From positions 318,516 through 382,515 of the forward strand of contig NC_018312.1 in NCBI RefSeq assembly GCF_000234665.1: a stretch of 64,000 nucleotides of DNA. Direction: 5' to 3'. Both the position numbers and the translations under genes were made by a program. The notes below the pieces were generated by a model. The model worked only from the letters and a program-made list of their open reading frames with translations. It did not search any database and was not told the DNA's origin. Numbering within the stretch: the stretch's first letter is position 1; the number at the start of each line of letters is the position of its first letter. The DNA is from Leishmania mexicana MHOM/GT/2001/U1103. Its lineage: Eukaryota; Euglenozoa; Kinetoplastea; Trypanosomatida; Trypanosomatidae. Shown piece by piece: positions 39,591-50,171 of this stretch.

Positions 39591-40873
39591 GTGGCCGCCG
39601 CCTATGGGGTTGGGAGAACGGCGCCGGTGTAAGTGGTCTGCCCGCTCCGTCACGACAGCCCCCTCCCACACCCCCCAAAAAAAAGTTTTTTTTTTGGGTG
39701 GGGGGGATTTATCTGTCTGCCTGTGTATCTGTGTGTGTGTGTCTGTGTGTGTGCCTCCCCCTCCCCTCCCCTCACATGGTTCCTCTTCTCTTGCTTCACT
39801 GGTGTGCTGTCTTGCTTGCATCCTTGCCTTCTCGACTAGTAGTAATAGTAGTAGTAGGATTAGGCATTCATTGCTGGGACTCTCTGCCTTCTTTCCCATC
39901 TTTCCCCTTACCGACGAATCACGGCGTCTTTCTCCACCGTGACCACCACTGCTTTTAGATGGTGCCAACGCGCATTTTCTGCGTTGCCATCTCTCCCTCC
40001 CCCTCTCCTCCTCATCTACCGAGGAACAACAAACAAACAGGAAAAGCTTGCTTGATGTGCGCTGCTTCATAATGCCGGGACCTCGAACACACTGACAACT
40101 GCAAAAACGAAGGCGCCTGTGGCAGAAGTCTGCGTGGGTTAGCAAAGGTGCTCGGCACGGAGCGATGCGGACATGCGAAAACACGCGCACGCAAGAGCAA
40201 CACAGCCGCTGGGTATTTGCTCTGCAGAATCTTTGCACTCATCGCGCTATGCCTCCCTTGGTGCACTTTTCTCATACAACGAGGCACGGCGTGACGCATG
40301 TAACTGTGCGGAGACGACGCCTCCTACGCGCCGCGGACTGTCTGACCACCATCACCACCACCCTGCCTCTGTCCTCTCCCCCTCCCCTCGCCTTTCGTGT
40401 CTCTCTCCTCGATACTAGTCTCCCCTCGGAGGCCTACGCGCACACAAGTCTCGGATCTCACCCCTCTCCATCTGAGACTTCCCCAAGTCGCTTGCTTTCT
40501 TTCTTTTTCCTCTGAAAGCGGCAGAGGCGGCTGTGATAGGCAGTCGTAGCGCAAGTGGTCCTTGCAAGGGGCTCCTTGTCTTGGCTCCATATCTCTCCAT
40601 CCTTGGCGAGGCGCGGTGCTGGAGCACACTCTTGCTTGCTCTGTCACCTCTCTGCATGCGCGAGCACACACGCACTGACACACTCCGCCAGCCGTGGAAG
40701 CCGCACGCTTTCCAGCCCAGCTGCCGTCCTCCGCCTACCGCCCAACTCAGACAAACGTGCAGAACCACGTGAGGGGCTCGGATGGGAACACGCCAGCGGA
40801 GGAAGAAGGCCCCACCAAGTCATCCACACAGGCCAACAATAGCAGCCAAGCAAACACACTCACAAAGAGAGGC
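39591..40873. other. Long intergenic region (1.3 kb)
   Basis: Here there are homopolymer tracts (A at 39679-39685, T at 39688-39696, G at 39702-39707), TG runs (39731-39752), a TAG-repeat at about 39836-39857 and C/T tracts (40370-40395). No coding sequence is supported; the large gene's frame is open back to 40694 only with a GTG. Confidence 0.55.
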
Positions 40874-43800
40874 ATGCGCCGCGCTCCGTCATTTCATGCC
40901 GCCTGCCTCCGACTCATCCATCGCCTCCATCTTTCACGTCGTCAGATTGCGGTTACACATGCATACTTCGTAGCCACCGCAACGGGTGCTGCGGCAGCGC
41001 GGCAGATGACTGAGTCACGCGCAATCTACGACCATGCCGGGAGTAGTCCTCCGGGCCCTCAAAGCCAGGCGGACATCATCGCGGAGGCGACGTCTGTGGC
41101 CGCTGTAGACGCCAACGCTTCTGCCTCTACCAGTGCCACCGCTTCCACTACCCAAGCAACACGCATCTCTGACTCTTCGCCATCGGCGACGGCTCCGCAG
41201 TCTGTGTGGACGGTGGAGCAGGTGTACGCCACTCTGCGGAGGCATGAATCACTCTGCAACCGTGTTCTTCTCCTCTCCTCCGCATCGCTGAGTATGGGAC
41301 TTGACACATCTCCCCTGCCCGCAGCTGTGGAGACAGCTGTGGAGGGCCTTGACACCGTGTCTCACAGACCCCATCGCGTGTCCACTCGACGCGGTCCCCG
41401 CGCGAATGCTGCGGAGGTGCGAGATATTCGGCTGCTGCTGGACCGCCTCTCGCAGGCCCCTCAGCAACTGGGTGCACTCCACGAAAAGCAGCGCCACCGT
41501 CTCGTGACGAAGATGTGCTGTCTTGGGTACGCCGTGGGCCTATATAGTCGATGCTGTGCACTCTATGCGGACACGGTACTGCTTGCGCGCGGCGTCAGCG
41601 ACAGCGGTCGTAACAGAGAGCCAGGCGCCTTGCCGGAGTCGTCTCTCGCCCACGAACACGCCATCAGATCCTCAGGGGCGTTGTTGCCTACCGTAGCCGT
41701 CGGAGCTCCTTCTTTCATTCCCGACTTCATTATCGATGCCGCCGGTAAAGCGGCTGACTTGACGACGCTGCGCCTGTGCCTCCCCCACGACGCACATGCG
41801 TCGCCGGCAGAGGCGAGTGCTACTGTATCCTCGATCTCGCTCACAGCACTGCATGTGTATGGGCAGTGCGTGGGTGTTCTTCTCCGCCACGGTTGGGGAG
41901 GTTGTCTGGCATCAACAGCGACAGATATTGGCGTGCGCACCGCCGTTGCAGACTGCGGGGTGTCACATGAGAGCCGTGATGATGAAGGTATTCCGGCAGA
42001 CCCATTCATCAGCTCCACCGCAGTGACACACAATGCACCAACTGCGGCGGCGGCCGTTGCCTCACTGACCGCAAGGACGCCCTCGGTCATCGCTCCCGCG
42101 GAGGCCTCTGGAGAGCAGGACTGGCGTGATTTTGCCTTGACGGTGCTGCGGCATCTCCGTATCGACAACGCCGACGCAGCAGACTTTCTCCTCACCTCCC
42201 TGCGGAGAGCAAGCTACCGCTACGTGGACACAGGCGGGGACTGGGCCGCCGCCCAATCCGTCGTCTACGCTCAGATCTTCCGCTACTGGCTCACAGAAGA
42301 GGAAGCAGTGGCGAACACTTCCTTGGCTAGCCAAGGATTGCCACAACACGACAGCGAAGTCAATGGCGAGGCGGACGGGGAGCGCCTGCGCAGTTCCACG
42401 AAAGCGACGTCTTCCGAAAAGCTGCGCGTATCCGCTCCTGTTCTGCTTACTGTTCCCGCCCTCCTGACGCTGCTGCGCACCGCTGTGGTAGCTCACCAGC
42501 ACGACATCGCGGAGTGGGCTACGCTGTGCGTTGATGCGTGTCTGGAAGAGTGGGCACGTGCTTCAGAGGTGACCGCCGCAGGCGCGAGCAAGGGCGGGCA
42601 GCATGGTGGGTTCGACGCCGCTGCCCATCGCATTGCCGCTCCACTGCCTCCAATGGACAACCTCTCCGCCCAATCGCTGCCGCAGCTTGACACACTACTT
42701 GCCTGGTACCTTCGGTACCTACAACAGTCGAGTCAGCGCTCACGAGCTGTTCGCTGGCTGTCCCGTCTTCGCCGACGTCAATCCACCGTGCCGATCCTCG
42801 CTAGTGCGCTGGCGACGCTGCCTGTTGCTCGCGAGGCAGCCCGGCTTGCCAGCGACGAGCTCGACGCCGAACTGGCGATGTGGTGCCTGCAGCTCTGTCT
42901 CGGCGCCACGACACCTGCCCTTTCCCCTGGGCATGCTGACATCTTTCAGTGCCTCTGCGCCTACGCCCGCTGCGGGCTGCCAAACTTCGATATGGTGCTG
43001 CAGTCCTTGCGCATGAACGAGTTGCTCGCGCCGACGCCGGAGGAGGTTCTCTTTGTGCGCCTCCTGCATGCCCGCCGCTCCGTTAACTGGCGCACCGAGT
43101 GGGAGCGCTGCGTGGCTCCCTACATCGTGGAGGAGGAGGAGGAGGAGTTACAAAATCCGAGTGGAGAGCGGACCGACGTGAAGGTCCACGGTGAGACACA
43201 AGGCGGGATCTGCGCTACCAGGCGGCCTCCGTCGCGGAGAGTCACGCTGCGAATGGTTGAGCCTGCGCCATCACACGAGGGTGCACCGTCAGCCTCGCCT
43301 ATGTGCACAGGTGTGGAGGAGTCGTTGGAGGAGAGTGGCGGCGGTCGCGTGCCGTCGAGTGAGTCGCGGGTGTCTTCTGCACACCGGCCCACGGCACTTT
43401 CCTCGGTGTTCTCCTCTCGGGTCATCTATCAGCTCCTCCTGATCCTGCAGGAAGGTGAGCATCCTGCCTTCATGTCCTACTATCGCGCCCTCCTGCTCAC
43501 CTTCAGCGAGCATGTCACTCCACAAGATCGCGCGCGGTGGGTGGTGTTGGCGCTCATGTGGACCATCCAGCTCCACGGCAGCGCGCGGAGCGAGGACGTG
43601 GTGTATGTTGCGCGAGAGGTGGAGCAACTCACAGAGCTGCAGCAGACGCACACCCACGCCGCCACCGCGTCATCTCTCCCCCTCTCCCCTGAGGTCTGGC
43701 ACAGCCTCCGTCGCAAATGGATGACGCTCTACCAGCAGTACCCCTCGTCCCTATGGCACCGTGCCGCAGCGGTGGGGACAGACAGTGGAGGTGACACGCG

Positions 43801-44077
43801 CCATGGCTCTCCGCTGCGTCGACTCCTATGCACACCGAGCGCAGCTGTCTTGGCGACCACACCGGTGCTCACCCGCTTTGCGAAACGGCGGCATCTGCTA
43901 CCGTCTGCCGTAATCTCTGCGACAGAGCTGCTGCGCGAGTCTCGACGCGTCAGTTCTGAAGTGACGGTTACGGGAAGGTACAGTGACGGTGATGCAGCCG
44001 TGGTGCACTGGCCCCGGCGAGGAGGTGCAATTTTTGAGTTGTGGGTGACCTACGTGGAGGCCGTGCGGCGGTTCTAA
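40874..44077 (+). CDS. Large hypothetical helical protein, probably mitochondrial
   Basis: The 1,067-residue protein has a basic, hydrophobic N-terminus (MRRAPSFHAACLRLIHRLHL) resembling a mitochondrial presequence. It continues as Ala/Leu-rich helical segments separated by Ser/Thr-rich linkers. The C-terminal half contains repeated short helical hairpins, e.g. LAMWCLQLCLGATTPALSPG and IFQCLCAYARCGLPNFDMVL. They recall the spacing of degenerate PPR-type helical repeats, though no confident repeat can be set. An acidic run (EEEEEEL) lies near residue 754. Its size and probable targeting fit a mitochondrial RNA-metabolism or mitoribosome-associated protein, but this is a guess. A second candidate start is the ATG at 41006. 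Confidence 0.65.
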   Translation: MRRAPSFHAACLRLIHRLHLSRRQIAVTHAYFVATATGAAAARQMTESRAIYDHAGSSPPGPQSQADIIAEATSVAAVDANASASTSATASTTQATRISDSSPSATAPQSVWTVEQVYATLRRHESLCNRVLLLSSASLSMGLDTSPLPAAVETAVEGLDTVSHRPHRVSTRRGPRANAAEVRDIRLLLDRLSQAPQQLGALHEKQRHRLVTKMCCLGYAVGLYSRCCALYADTVLLARGVSDSGRNREPGALPESSLAHEHAIRSSGALLPTVAVGAPSFIPDFIIDAAGKAADLTTLRLCLPHDAHASPAEASATVSSISLTALHVYGQCVGVLLRHGWGGCLASTATDIGVRTAVADCGVSHESRDDEGIPADPFISSTAVTHNAPTAAAAVASLTARTPSVIAPAEASGEQDWRDFALTVLRHLRIDNADAADFLLTSLRRASYRYVDTGGDWAAAQSVVYAQIFRYWLTEEEAVANTSLASQGLPQHDSEVNGEADGERLRSSTKATSSEKLRVSAPVLLTVPALLTLLRTAVVAHQHDIAEWATLCVDACLEEWARASEVTAAGASKGGQHGGFDAAAHRIAAPLPPMDNLSAQSLPQLDTLLAWYLRYLQQSSQRSRAVRWLSRLRRRQSTVPILASALATLPVAREAARLASDELDAELAMWCLQLCLGATTPALSPGHADIFQCLCAYARCGLPNFDMVLQSLRMNELLAPTPEEVLFVRLLHARRSVNWRTEWERCVAPYIVEEEEEELQNPSGERTDVKVHGETQGGICATRRPPSRRVTLRMVEPAPSHEGAPSASPMCTGVEESLEESGGGRVPSSESRVSSAHRPTALSSVFSSRVIYQLLLILQEGEHPAFMSYYRALLLTFSEHVTPQDRARWVVLALMWTIQLHGSARSEDVVYVAREVEQLTELQQTHTHAATASSLPLSPEVWHSLRRKWMTLYQQYPSSLWHRAAAVGTDSGGDTRHGSPLRRLLCTPSAAVLATTPVLTRFAKRRHLLPSAVISATELLRESRRVSSEVTVTGRYSDGDAAVVHWPRRGGAIFELWVTYVEAVRRF

Positions 44078-44344
44078 AAGACGGCACCGGGGCGATGGCA
44101 TCAGGAGGAGAAGAAACGTGCAGAGTGTTGAGGCGGTGAAAGGGCGCACCGACTGCTGCTACTTGGCGGGGGGAGAAGACCAAGGTCAACTTCACTGCCT
44201 TTCCCCAACGTTCTCCATCTGTCCTTCCACGCCCTTGGCAGCGCTCTGCGGCGGCAAGTGTATGTAAACTCGAGTCAGGAATGATTTTCTTTAGCACATC
44301 CATTGTGCCACAGAGCAAGCGCTACACTCCCCTTCACCACCACA
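44078..44344. other. Short 3' spacer
   Basis: Nothing recognisable lies between the stop codon and the inverted retroposon copy; it is read as 3' untranslated sequence. Confidence 0.5.
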
Positions 44345-44676
44345 AACCCCCCTAGCCTGCCATATAGGCCACATCGCGTGGTGCGACGCAGCCGTGGACA
44401 CACGCCTTACAGCAATGTGCCGACTCCATCATCGGTGCACGGTCGCAGGCCTCTCCAACGCAGCGCTATATATGACCTGATCTCTCCCCCTCACCCCCCT
44501 CCCAACGTAGCAGGTGCTTGACCCTGTCACCACCAGAGGTGGCTCGGCACCGGCAGGGGATAGGGGGTGGGGTTGCCTGGCCCCCCGGAAGAGTGGGGGC
44601 ACTGGACCCTGAGATGCCACGCACGGAGAGGTGTGTGTCCTCTCGGGATTGGGTGTCACGAGTAGCACACGAGGAA
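44345..44676 (-). mobile_element. SIDER2-like retroposon, copy 2 (antisense)
   Basis: This is the inverted copy of the element described at 25648 and 46403, nearly identical over about 300 bases and including the CCCTG/CAGGG and CCACC/GGTGG nested inverted repeats. Compared with copy 3 it lacks the last ~50 bases (the GGAGTATGGACC segment), so it is truncated at that end. It lies about 270 bases after the stop codon of the large gene and is opposite in orientation to that gene. Confidence 0.75.
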
Positions 44677-45285
44677 AAGAAATGTTTGGATAGGTGGGGG
44701 ATGAAGAAAGGCAAGAGACACAGTGTGCTGGAGGAGTGCACAGCGGGAGGGATAAGGAGCAACAGAGCCACTCACTTCAGGTCGGGTGGACTCCTTTTCG
44801 TGCTCCTGCTCTCGCCTCACCCACGTCTTCCGGCTATCGGCTGCTGGCCGTAGAAACACCTGCTGTCCTTTGATAAATGCCCCCACCTCTCAAATGAGAG
44901 TCGACGGGCACGTCATCAGTGCCTCTTGCGCTTCCTTCCCTTCAAGTCGGTCCCCTTCCTCTTCTCTCGTTCACACACGCGTGTTCTTGCGGTTCTCCTT
45001 CGCCACCCTCTCCCTCTCTTGTGCGCATGCACCTGGCATGAAATACGTGCTTGCACGACCTCATGGACAACCCCACGCTACGTTCAGCGGGACACCAAGC
45101 GAGTAAACAGCATTCTGGCAGTTCGAAGTGGAGCAACGAGTGTCTCTGCGTCCGTGCGTCTCTGTCCTCTCACGGAAGCACTCTGGACCCCGGCTGTGCC
45201 TGTTGCTTTGGTATACATCATACATACACGCGCGCACACACGTGCAACACATAGACGCCGCATTCTTTGTTGGTGGTGGGGCACA
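44677..45285. other. Spacer upstream of the small zinc-finger gene
   Basis: The spacer contains C/T tracts (about 44945-44980 and 45003-45025). No gene other than the downstream one is seen; the frame is open from 44926 but reads as UTR. Confidence 0.5.
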
Positions 45286-45609
45286 ATGGGAGGCAAGGCG
45301 AAGCCAACGAAGCACACGGCCGGTGAGACGGCGCGCAAGAACCACCTAGCCACCACGAACATGGGTGGTGGCTCGGCTGGTCTGGCGGATCGCAAGGGCG
45401 GTGTGGCTGGTCACTCGAAATTCATCTGTAGGGTGTGCATGGCGCAGGCCCCCGACCTCAAGTCCATGCGCATTCACTTCGAGTCGAGACACCCGAACCA
45501 GACCTTCAACGAGGACGACTTCGAGGATCTGCATGAGAAACACGGCGGGACGACGAGGGGGGTTGCCGTTCACGGCAGTCTGAAGAAGGACAAGAAGAAG
45601 AGTGAGTGA
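45286..45609 (+). CDS. Small C2H2 zinc-finger protein (ZNF706/At2g23090-like)
   Basis: The 107-residue basic protein has one zinc finger, C48-x2-C51 ... H64-x4-H69, in the context ICRVCMAQAPDLKSMRIHFE followed by SRHP. It matches the short eukaryotic family containing human ZNF706 and plant At2g23090, in which C..C...PD.K....HFE.KHP is conserved. The N-terminus is Lys/Gly/Ala-rich, as in the family. A function in translation or RNA-related regulation has been proposed for relatives; it is not readable here. The ATG at 45286 gives the family's usual length. Confidence 0.85.
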   Translation: MGGKAKPTKHTAGETARKNHLATTNMGGGSAGLADRKGGVAGHSKFICRVCMAQAPDLKSMRIHFESRHPNQTFNEDDFEDLHEKHGGTTRGVAVHGSLKKDKKKSE

Positions 45610-46402
45610 CGTGGAGAATAACATGGCCGCATCAACAACACACCAACAAAAGAAAGGAAAACTGCTCAAGTTAAATGAGCAGCGGCGTTGTGAGTGGTGC
45701 GTGGACGAAGAATGAGAGAAGAGGATGATGGACGGTTGTGAGCCTGGCACATTGGCTCTCTCTGTGTCCCGCACCTCCTCCCACCCTGGCCTTTGAACCG
45801 CCACTAATGAATCCCCACCACTCCTAACACCCACCTAACCATCCTCGAAGTGAGAAAACTAAGTACATAACACATGCGTTGATATGTATGCGGGATGCCG
45901 CGTGCATCTGGGTGTATGCTGATGTGTTTTGTTTATCCGTGTTTGTGTGCGCATCTGTGTGTGTGTCTCTCTCTGTGTGAACGCAGTGGCGGTGCCGGAG
46001 GGGTATCAGCACCACTGAGCGGCAGTTGTATAAGAGGTGGAGCACCAAGGAGAGAGAGAGAGCAAAGGAAATAAGATGGCCAAGGGGGAGGGGGCACGTG
46101 GTCGGGACACGCGATGCGCACAACGATGAAATGAGCGAGCAACCATAACGCACTGCAGTATTGGCGTTCAGCGGAGAGCGCCGTGCGGCTTCTCTTGTTG
46201 TTGCTCCCTTCTTTTCGGTTTCCGTCCACCTTCCTTTCGTAATGCGTCTCTTACTTTGTTATCTGTGCGGTGTCCTGCATGTGTATGTATGCATGCAGGC
46301 GTGCGTGTTTATGCTAGCCTGCGTGCCCTGACGACGTTGTGTATTATATGTGTGTCTAACGTTCCCGTCCCTCCGTGTGGTGTTTTCTTCGTGCTTCTTC
46401 TC
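45610..46402. other. 3' spacer of the zinc-finger gene
   Basis: TG runs (about 45937-45976) and GA-rich tracts (about 46037-46100) are seen, with no gene. It probably contains the 3' UTR, since a retroposon copy follows. Confidence 0.5.
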
Positions 46403-46767
46403 TTCCTCGTGTGCTACTCGTGACACCCAATCCCGAGAGGACACACACCTCTCCGTGCGTGGCATCTCAGGGTCCAGTGCCCCCACTCTTCCGGGGGGCC
46501 AGGCAACCCCACTCCCTATCCCCTGCCGGTGCCGAGCCACCTCTGGTGGTGACAGGGTCAAGCACCTACTACGTTGGGAGGGGGGTGAGGGGGAGAGATC
46601 AGGTCATATATAGCGCTGCGTTGGAGAGGCCTGCGACCGTGCACCGATGATGGAGTCGGCACATTGCTGTAAGGCGTGTGTCCACGGCTGCGTCGCACCA
46701 CGCGATGTGGCCTATATGGCAGGCTAGGGGGGTTTGTGTGTGGAGTATGGACCTCGTGTTGTGGGGC
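46403..46767 (+). mobile_element. SIDER2-like retroposon, copy 3 (sense, longest)
   Basis: This is the most complete of the three near-identical copies. It shares a left extension, CTCGTGTGCTACTCGTGACA onward, with copy 2, and a right extension ending in TTGTGGGGC with copy 1. A diverged A-rich tail containing GGAAAAACGAAC (ending near 46806) resembles GAAAAGACGAAC downstream of copy 1 and may be the true 3' end. No obvious target-site duplication was found by eye. It lies about 800 bases after the stop of the ZNF706-like gene. Confidence 0.75.
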
Positions 46768-47202
46768 AGAGAATGGCCGCGGTCACGAGCCCGCGGAAAA
46801 ACGAACGGAATGTGACAGAAACTCTGAATACTGGAATGAAAAGAATGCGAGGAAACATCACGTCGGAATAGAGCGACGGCGACCCCCTCCCTCCTCCTCC
46901 CAACAGTTCTCTGTGTTGTCGTATTGGGCGGAGGAGGTGGAGCTGAGTTCACCGGCACGGATGGGAGTGATCGGGTGCCCGTTCCTCCGTGGTGTGCGCT
47001 GTGCAGTGCGTTTTTTTTTTCCTGCGGATCCTTCGACTTCTTCTCAGCGCCGCTTTACTGTTTTTGTTTTCCTGCACCTTCTGTAACACGTAAGATGCAC
47101 ATCAGCTGCCGACGTGCGGCGCGGCGCATCACCTGAGCAGGCACATCACACTTGCATGTGCACAGGCAACTTATACATACCGGATTTATCGATCGACTTC
47201 GC
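46768..47202. other. Spacer upstream of the lipase-like gene
   Basis: A T-run at 47011-47019 and the C/T-rich stretch at about 47030-47070 make a plausible acceptor region. There is no other feature. Confidence 0.5.
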
Positions 47203-48867
47203 ATGGGTCTCTTTTCTTCCAAGCATGCTAGCGGCGGCGATGGCAAGCCCCTCTCGCTCGATGTGATTGCCAGCCGCCCGAAGCTGGAGCCGCATGAGGT
47301 CAGCCTTCTCCAGCTCACACTCCATGGCGTGTACGCAACGCTGGCAGCGCATGTGTACTGTGCTGCAGCGCCAGAGACGGCGATGCAGGTGCCCCTACCT
47401 GACGGCTGGGAGGTTTTGCTCCGGTGCTCGAGTCTGCACCTCGACAAGGAGGGGTACTTCGCCGTCGCGTATGTGCACCGTGGCTCACGCCACTGCATCA
47501 TATCGGAGCGTGGTACCTCGGAAGTTCTCGGACTCCGCGCCGGCATCTGGATGTACTTTGAGCAGCCCACTATTCAGTTCTTCCTGGCCGCGCAGTTTTC
47601 CAAGGCGGTGCGGCACAAGCTGGAGGTGATGGATAAAGTCTGCAGTGGGTCGTGGTTCGTCTCCTACACTGGGCACAGCCTCGGCGCCGTCATCGCGGGC
47701 TGCCGCGCGGTGGAGGAGGGCACGCTAGCCGTCACCTTCGAATCGCCCGGTGCGCGGGTCTTCATTGAAAAGACGCTTGACGCTTCCAGCAGCATGGATG
47801 AGCACCTTATCACCTACTTGCGGGCTCCCAACCCGATCAACACCCTGAAGCCGCAGTGCGGGTATGTGATAATGATACCAACCCAGCAGGTCGCGTTGCC
47901 CAGCGGCACCCTCTTTCTCGCACCGTCCAACCCGGCCGCCGCCGAAGACGAAGACGAGAGGCAGTCACCGAGGAGCGGGAGCGCTAGAAAGGCGTCCCGC
48001 ACGCCCAGCAAAGTCCCCTTGTCGTTGCCATCCTCCACAAACCAGAGTGGGTGCGCCGGTCTAGTGGCAACCTCGGTTACCACGGCTGCATCGACGGGCA
48101 CCACTGCAGCCGCAAGCGTTGCGGCTCGATCACCAACCCCACCCTCTGTGCCTGCCAGTAATAGCAACAATAGCGCCCCCGGGGTTGCCGTCGCCAGTGC
48201 GCCGGCTCGTTGGAGAATCCCGTCCTTCCGTCCGCAAGAGTACCTGCGCGGCTATCTGTTTGGCGGGGTGGGCATGGGCGTTCCGGAGCTACAGCAGTAT
48301 GTGGGTAAAGTGGAGCCGATGATTCGCGAGATGCTTGAGCACACGCAGCAGGTGCACTCTATTCACAGCCTGCGCAGCCACTTTCAGAAAAATGACGAGC
48401 CAGGCGACGAGGAGGTGGTGCTGCGGTGGCCCTCGCATCTGCTCCAGTTCATGGAGTTCTACAACACCACCCGCGCACTCGAGGACCCGGAGAATCAGGA
48501 TACCGGAGTGAAGGAGGCGTATCTGGGGCTCATGCGGCGACTCTACTACACTGAGCCGCGCCGGCGTGACTGCATCCCAACCAAGTATCTGGACTCTAGG
48601 AGCCTTCTCGTTGTGCGGATGTGGTGGAGCATGGACACGGCACAGCGAAGGCAGTGGCCGCTATCCCTCATGGATCATAAAGCGCTCAACGTTATCCAGA
48701 TCAAAGACGGGTATCTGTGCTCGTATGTGATAACTGCCATGCAAGCCAAGCAATACTTGATCCGCCTTGTAGCGCGCCCCGAGGTAAGTGCGATGATCGA
48801 CCAGTGGCAGAGAGAGCGAACCGGCGGTAGCACAGGCGCTGGTTCACCGCAGAGAAGCAAGCTGTGA
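47203..48867 (+). CDS. Class 3 lipase-like protein with myristoylation-type N-terminus
   Basis: The 554-residue protein shows the alpha/beta-hydrolase nucleophile elbow GHSLG with Ser159 (codon 47677-47679), in the context VSYTGHSLGAVIAGCRAVEE. This is typical of class 3 (triacylglycerol) lipases, and a likely acid-residue region follows. The N-terminus MGLFSSKH has Gly2 and Ser6, fitting the N-myristoyltransferase consensus, so the protein may be membrane-tethered in the cytosol. A Ser/Ala/Thr-rich linker of about 110 residues (about 245-345) splits the protein. The C-terminal ~200 residues (YLRGYLFGGVGMGVPELQQY onward) are not recognised. Only the GxSxG element is certain by eye; activity is unproven. 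Confidence 0.75.
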   Translation: MGLFSSKHASGGDGKPLSLDVIASRPKLEPHEVSLLQLTLHGVYATLAAHVYCAAAPETAMQVPLPDGWEVLLRCSSLHLDKEGYFAVAYVHRGSRHCIISERGTSEVLGLRAGIWMYFEQPTIQFFLAAQFSKAVRHKLEVMDKVCSGSWFVSYTGHSLGAVIAGCRAVEEGTLAVTFESPGARVFIEKTLDASSSMDEHLITYLRAPNPINTLKPQCGYVIMIPTQQVALPSGTLFLAPSNPAAAEDEDERQSPRSGSARKASRTPSKVPLSLPSSTNQSGCAGLVATSVTTAASTGTTAAASVAARSPTPPSVPASNSNNSAPGVAVASAPARWRIPSFRPQEYLRGYLFGGVGMGVPELQQYVGKVEPMIREMLEHTQQVHSIHSLRSHFQKNDEPGDEEVVLRWPSHLLQFMEFYNTTRALEDPENQDTGVKEAYLGLMRRLYYTEPRRRDCIPTKYLDSRSLLVVRMWWSMDTAQRRQWPLSLMDHKALNVIQIKDGYLCSYVITAMQAKQYLIRLVARPEVSAMIDQWQRERTGGSTGAGSPQRSKL

Positions 48868-49328
48868 CTTTTCGCCCCCTCCCCAGACCTGCGCCAAGGC
48901 AAAGCAGAAGCCGCATGCCCTCAGAAAAAGGTAATACGCGGTTTGCGCAAGCTGGAGTGCGCACCGTGTTTGCGTGAGTGCAAAGGTTTCGTCCCAGAAA
49001 TATGAGGTGTGCGCCGCCGCCCCTCGCTCCATTGCCTTCCTCACGGTGGAGCAACAGAATGTCGCTGCTATGGGCCAATCTTCACGACAAGGAGAGCGAG
49101 GAGGCTCGGCGCGGCGGTGACGTGAAGAACGCCACAACAGAGAAAAAGAAATCAGCGCCTCCCAGAGCCTCCTCTCTGTCCGTCTCTCTTGGTGCCGTCC
49201 GTGCTGCACTCACACCCCATTGCGACCACTCTCTGCACTTCTTCCTGCTGCGCGCAAAACGCCCCCACACTCTACCACGTTCATGCGCTTCTTGCCGTCT
49301 GACGCAAAGAGAAGCAAAAACGAAGAAA
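48868..49328. other. Intergenic spacer
   Basis: Short C/T tracts (about 49169-49190) are present and no gene is seen. The downstream frame is open from 48978 but without ATG-supported coding character before 49329. Confidence 0.5.
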
Positions 49329-50171
49329 ATGACGCTGAACGCGAGTGACGTGGAGAATCTGGCATCGATGCTGGACAGCAACCGTGCCTTTCAGCGTCCA
49401 GAGGGCCAGGTCACGGGTTTCAGCCTCGAGGAGCAGCCATCGTCGACCGGTCGCTCAGGGCACGCCTCTAGCAGCGTGATGGTGGTCTCCGCTAATGATC
49501 CTGGCGGGGCTTCCTTGCAGCCGCAGGGGAACCCGGCGGGCATTGCGCTGCCGCCGACAGTGGTGGATCACCAACTGCGGCTGCCGCAGCCTTCACACGG
49601 CAAGGAGGCAGAGCGAAAGAAACAGCTGGCCCAACCCTCACGCCCGAGCGGGGACGAGATCTGGACGCAGGCGGAGCTGGCGGCTCTGTTTATGCGGCAA
49701 AGGAGAGACGGGCCGGCCCCAGTGGCCGCGGCGGCACGTGCGGCAGCGCAGCAGGCGAGTCTGCAATCAGCAGATGGGCAGTCGCGTGCGGCAACGTTGT
49801 GGCGACCTAGCCCCTCCGACGCTGGCACCTTCGCGGAACCCGTGCACACGGTGCTGTATCAGCAGAACGTCTCTGCCGAGGACGTCTACCTCGGCGTCGA
49901 CTTCACGCGCGATGCTTCGAGTGCCGCGAGTGATGGCGTCACGGTGCGCGTGGAGCTGCCGCGAGTGATGTCCGTGTCTGAGATTACGATGGAAGTTGAC
50001 GCGTACGAGTTGCGGGTTTCGGTGGCTGGGGTCTACTACCTGGCTGCGCCTCTGCCACGCCGGGTGCAGAAAACAGCGGCGGATGCGGCGTGGGATGCGC
50101 AGAAAAAGATGCTGACGGTGCGTCTCAAGGCTGACAGAAGCAGCGACAGCGATGTGAAGATCGTCGCGTAG
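49329..50171 (+). CDS. PIH1D3/DNAAF6-like axonemal dynein assembly factor
   Basis: The 280-residue protein has a CS-like C-terminal domain typical of the PIH1D3 (DNAAF6/Twister) family. Its hallmarks are TVLYQQNVSAEDVYLGVDF, VRVELPRVMSVSEITMEVD and the closing YYLAAPLPRRVQ ... KMLTVRLK strands. Family members act with Hsp90 and R2TP-type chaperones to pre-assemble outer and inner arm dyneins in the cytoplasm, consistent with a flagellate. The N-terminal ~150 residues are low-complexity and contain the EIWTQAELAALFMRQRRD helix. A length near 215-280 residues is normal for the family. The start at 49329 follows an A-rich leader. Confidence 0.8.
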   Translation: MTLNASDVENLASMLDSNRAFQRPEGQVTGFSLEEQPSSTGRSGHASSSVMVVSANDPGGASLQPQGNPAGIALPPTVVDHQLRLPQPSHGKEAERKKQLAQPSRPSGDEIWTQAELAALFMRQRRDGPAPVAAAARAAAQQASLQSADGQSRAATLWRPSPSDAGTFAEPVHTVLYQQNVSAEDVYLGVDFTRDASSAASDGVTVRVELPRVMSVSEITMEVDAYELRVSVAGVYYLAAPLPRRVQKTAADAAWDAQKKMLTVRLKADRSSDSDVKIVA

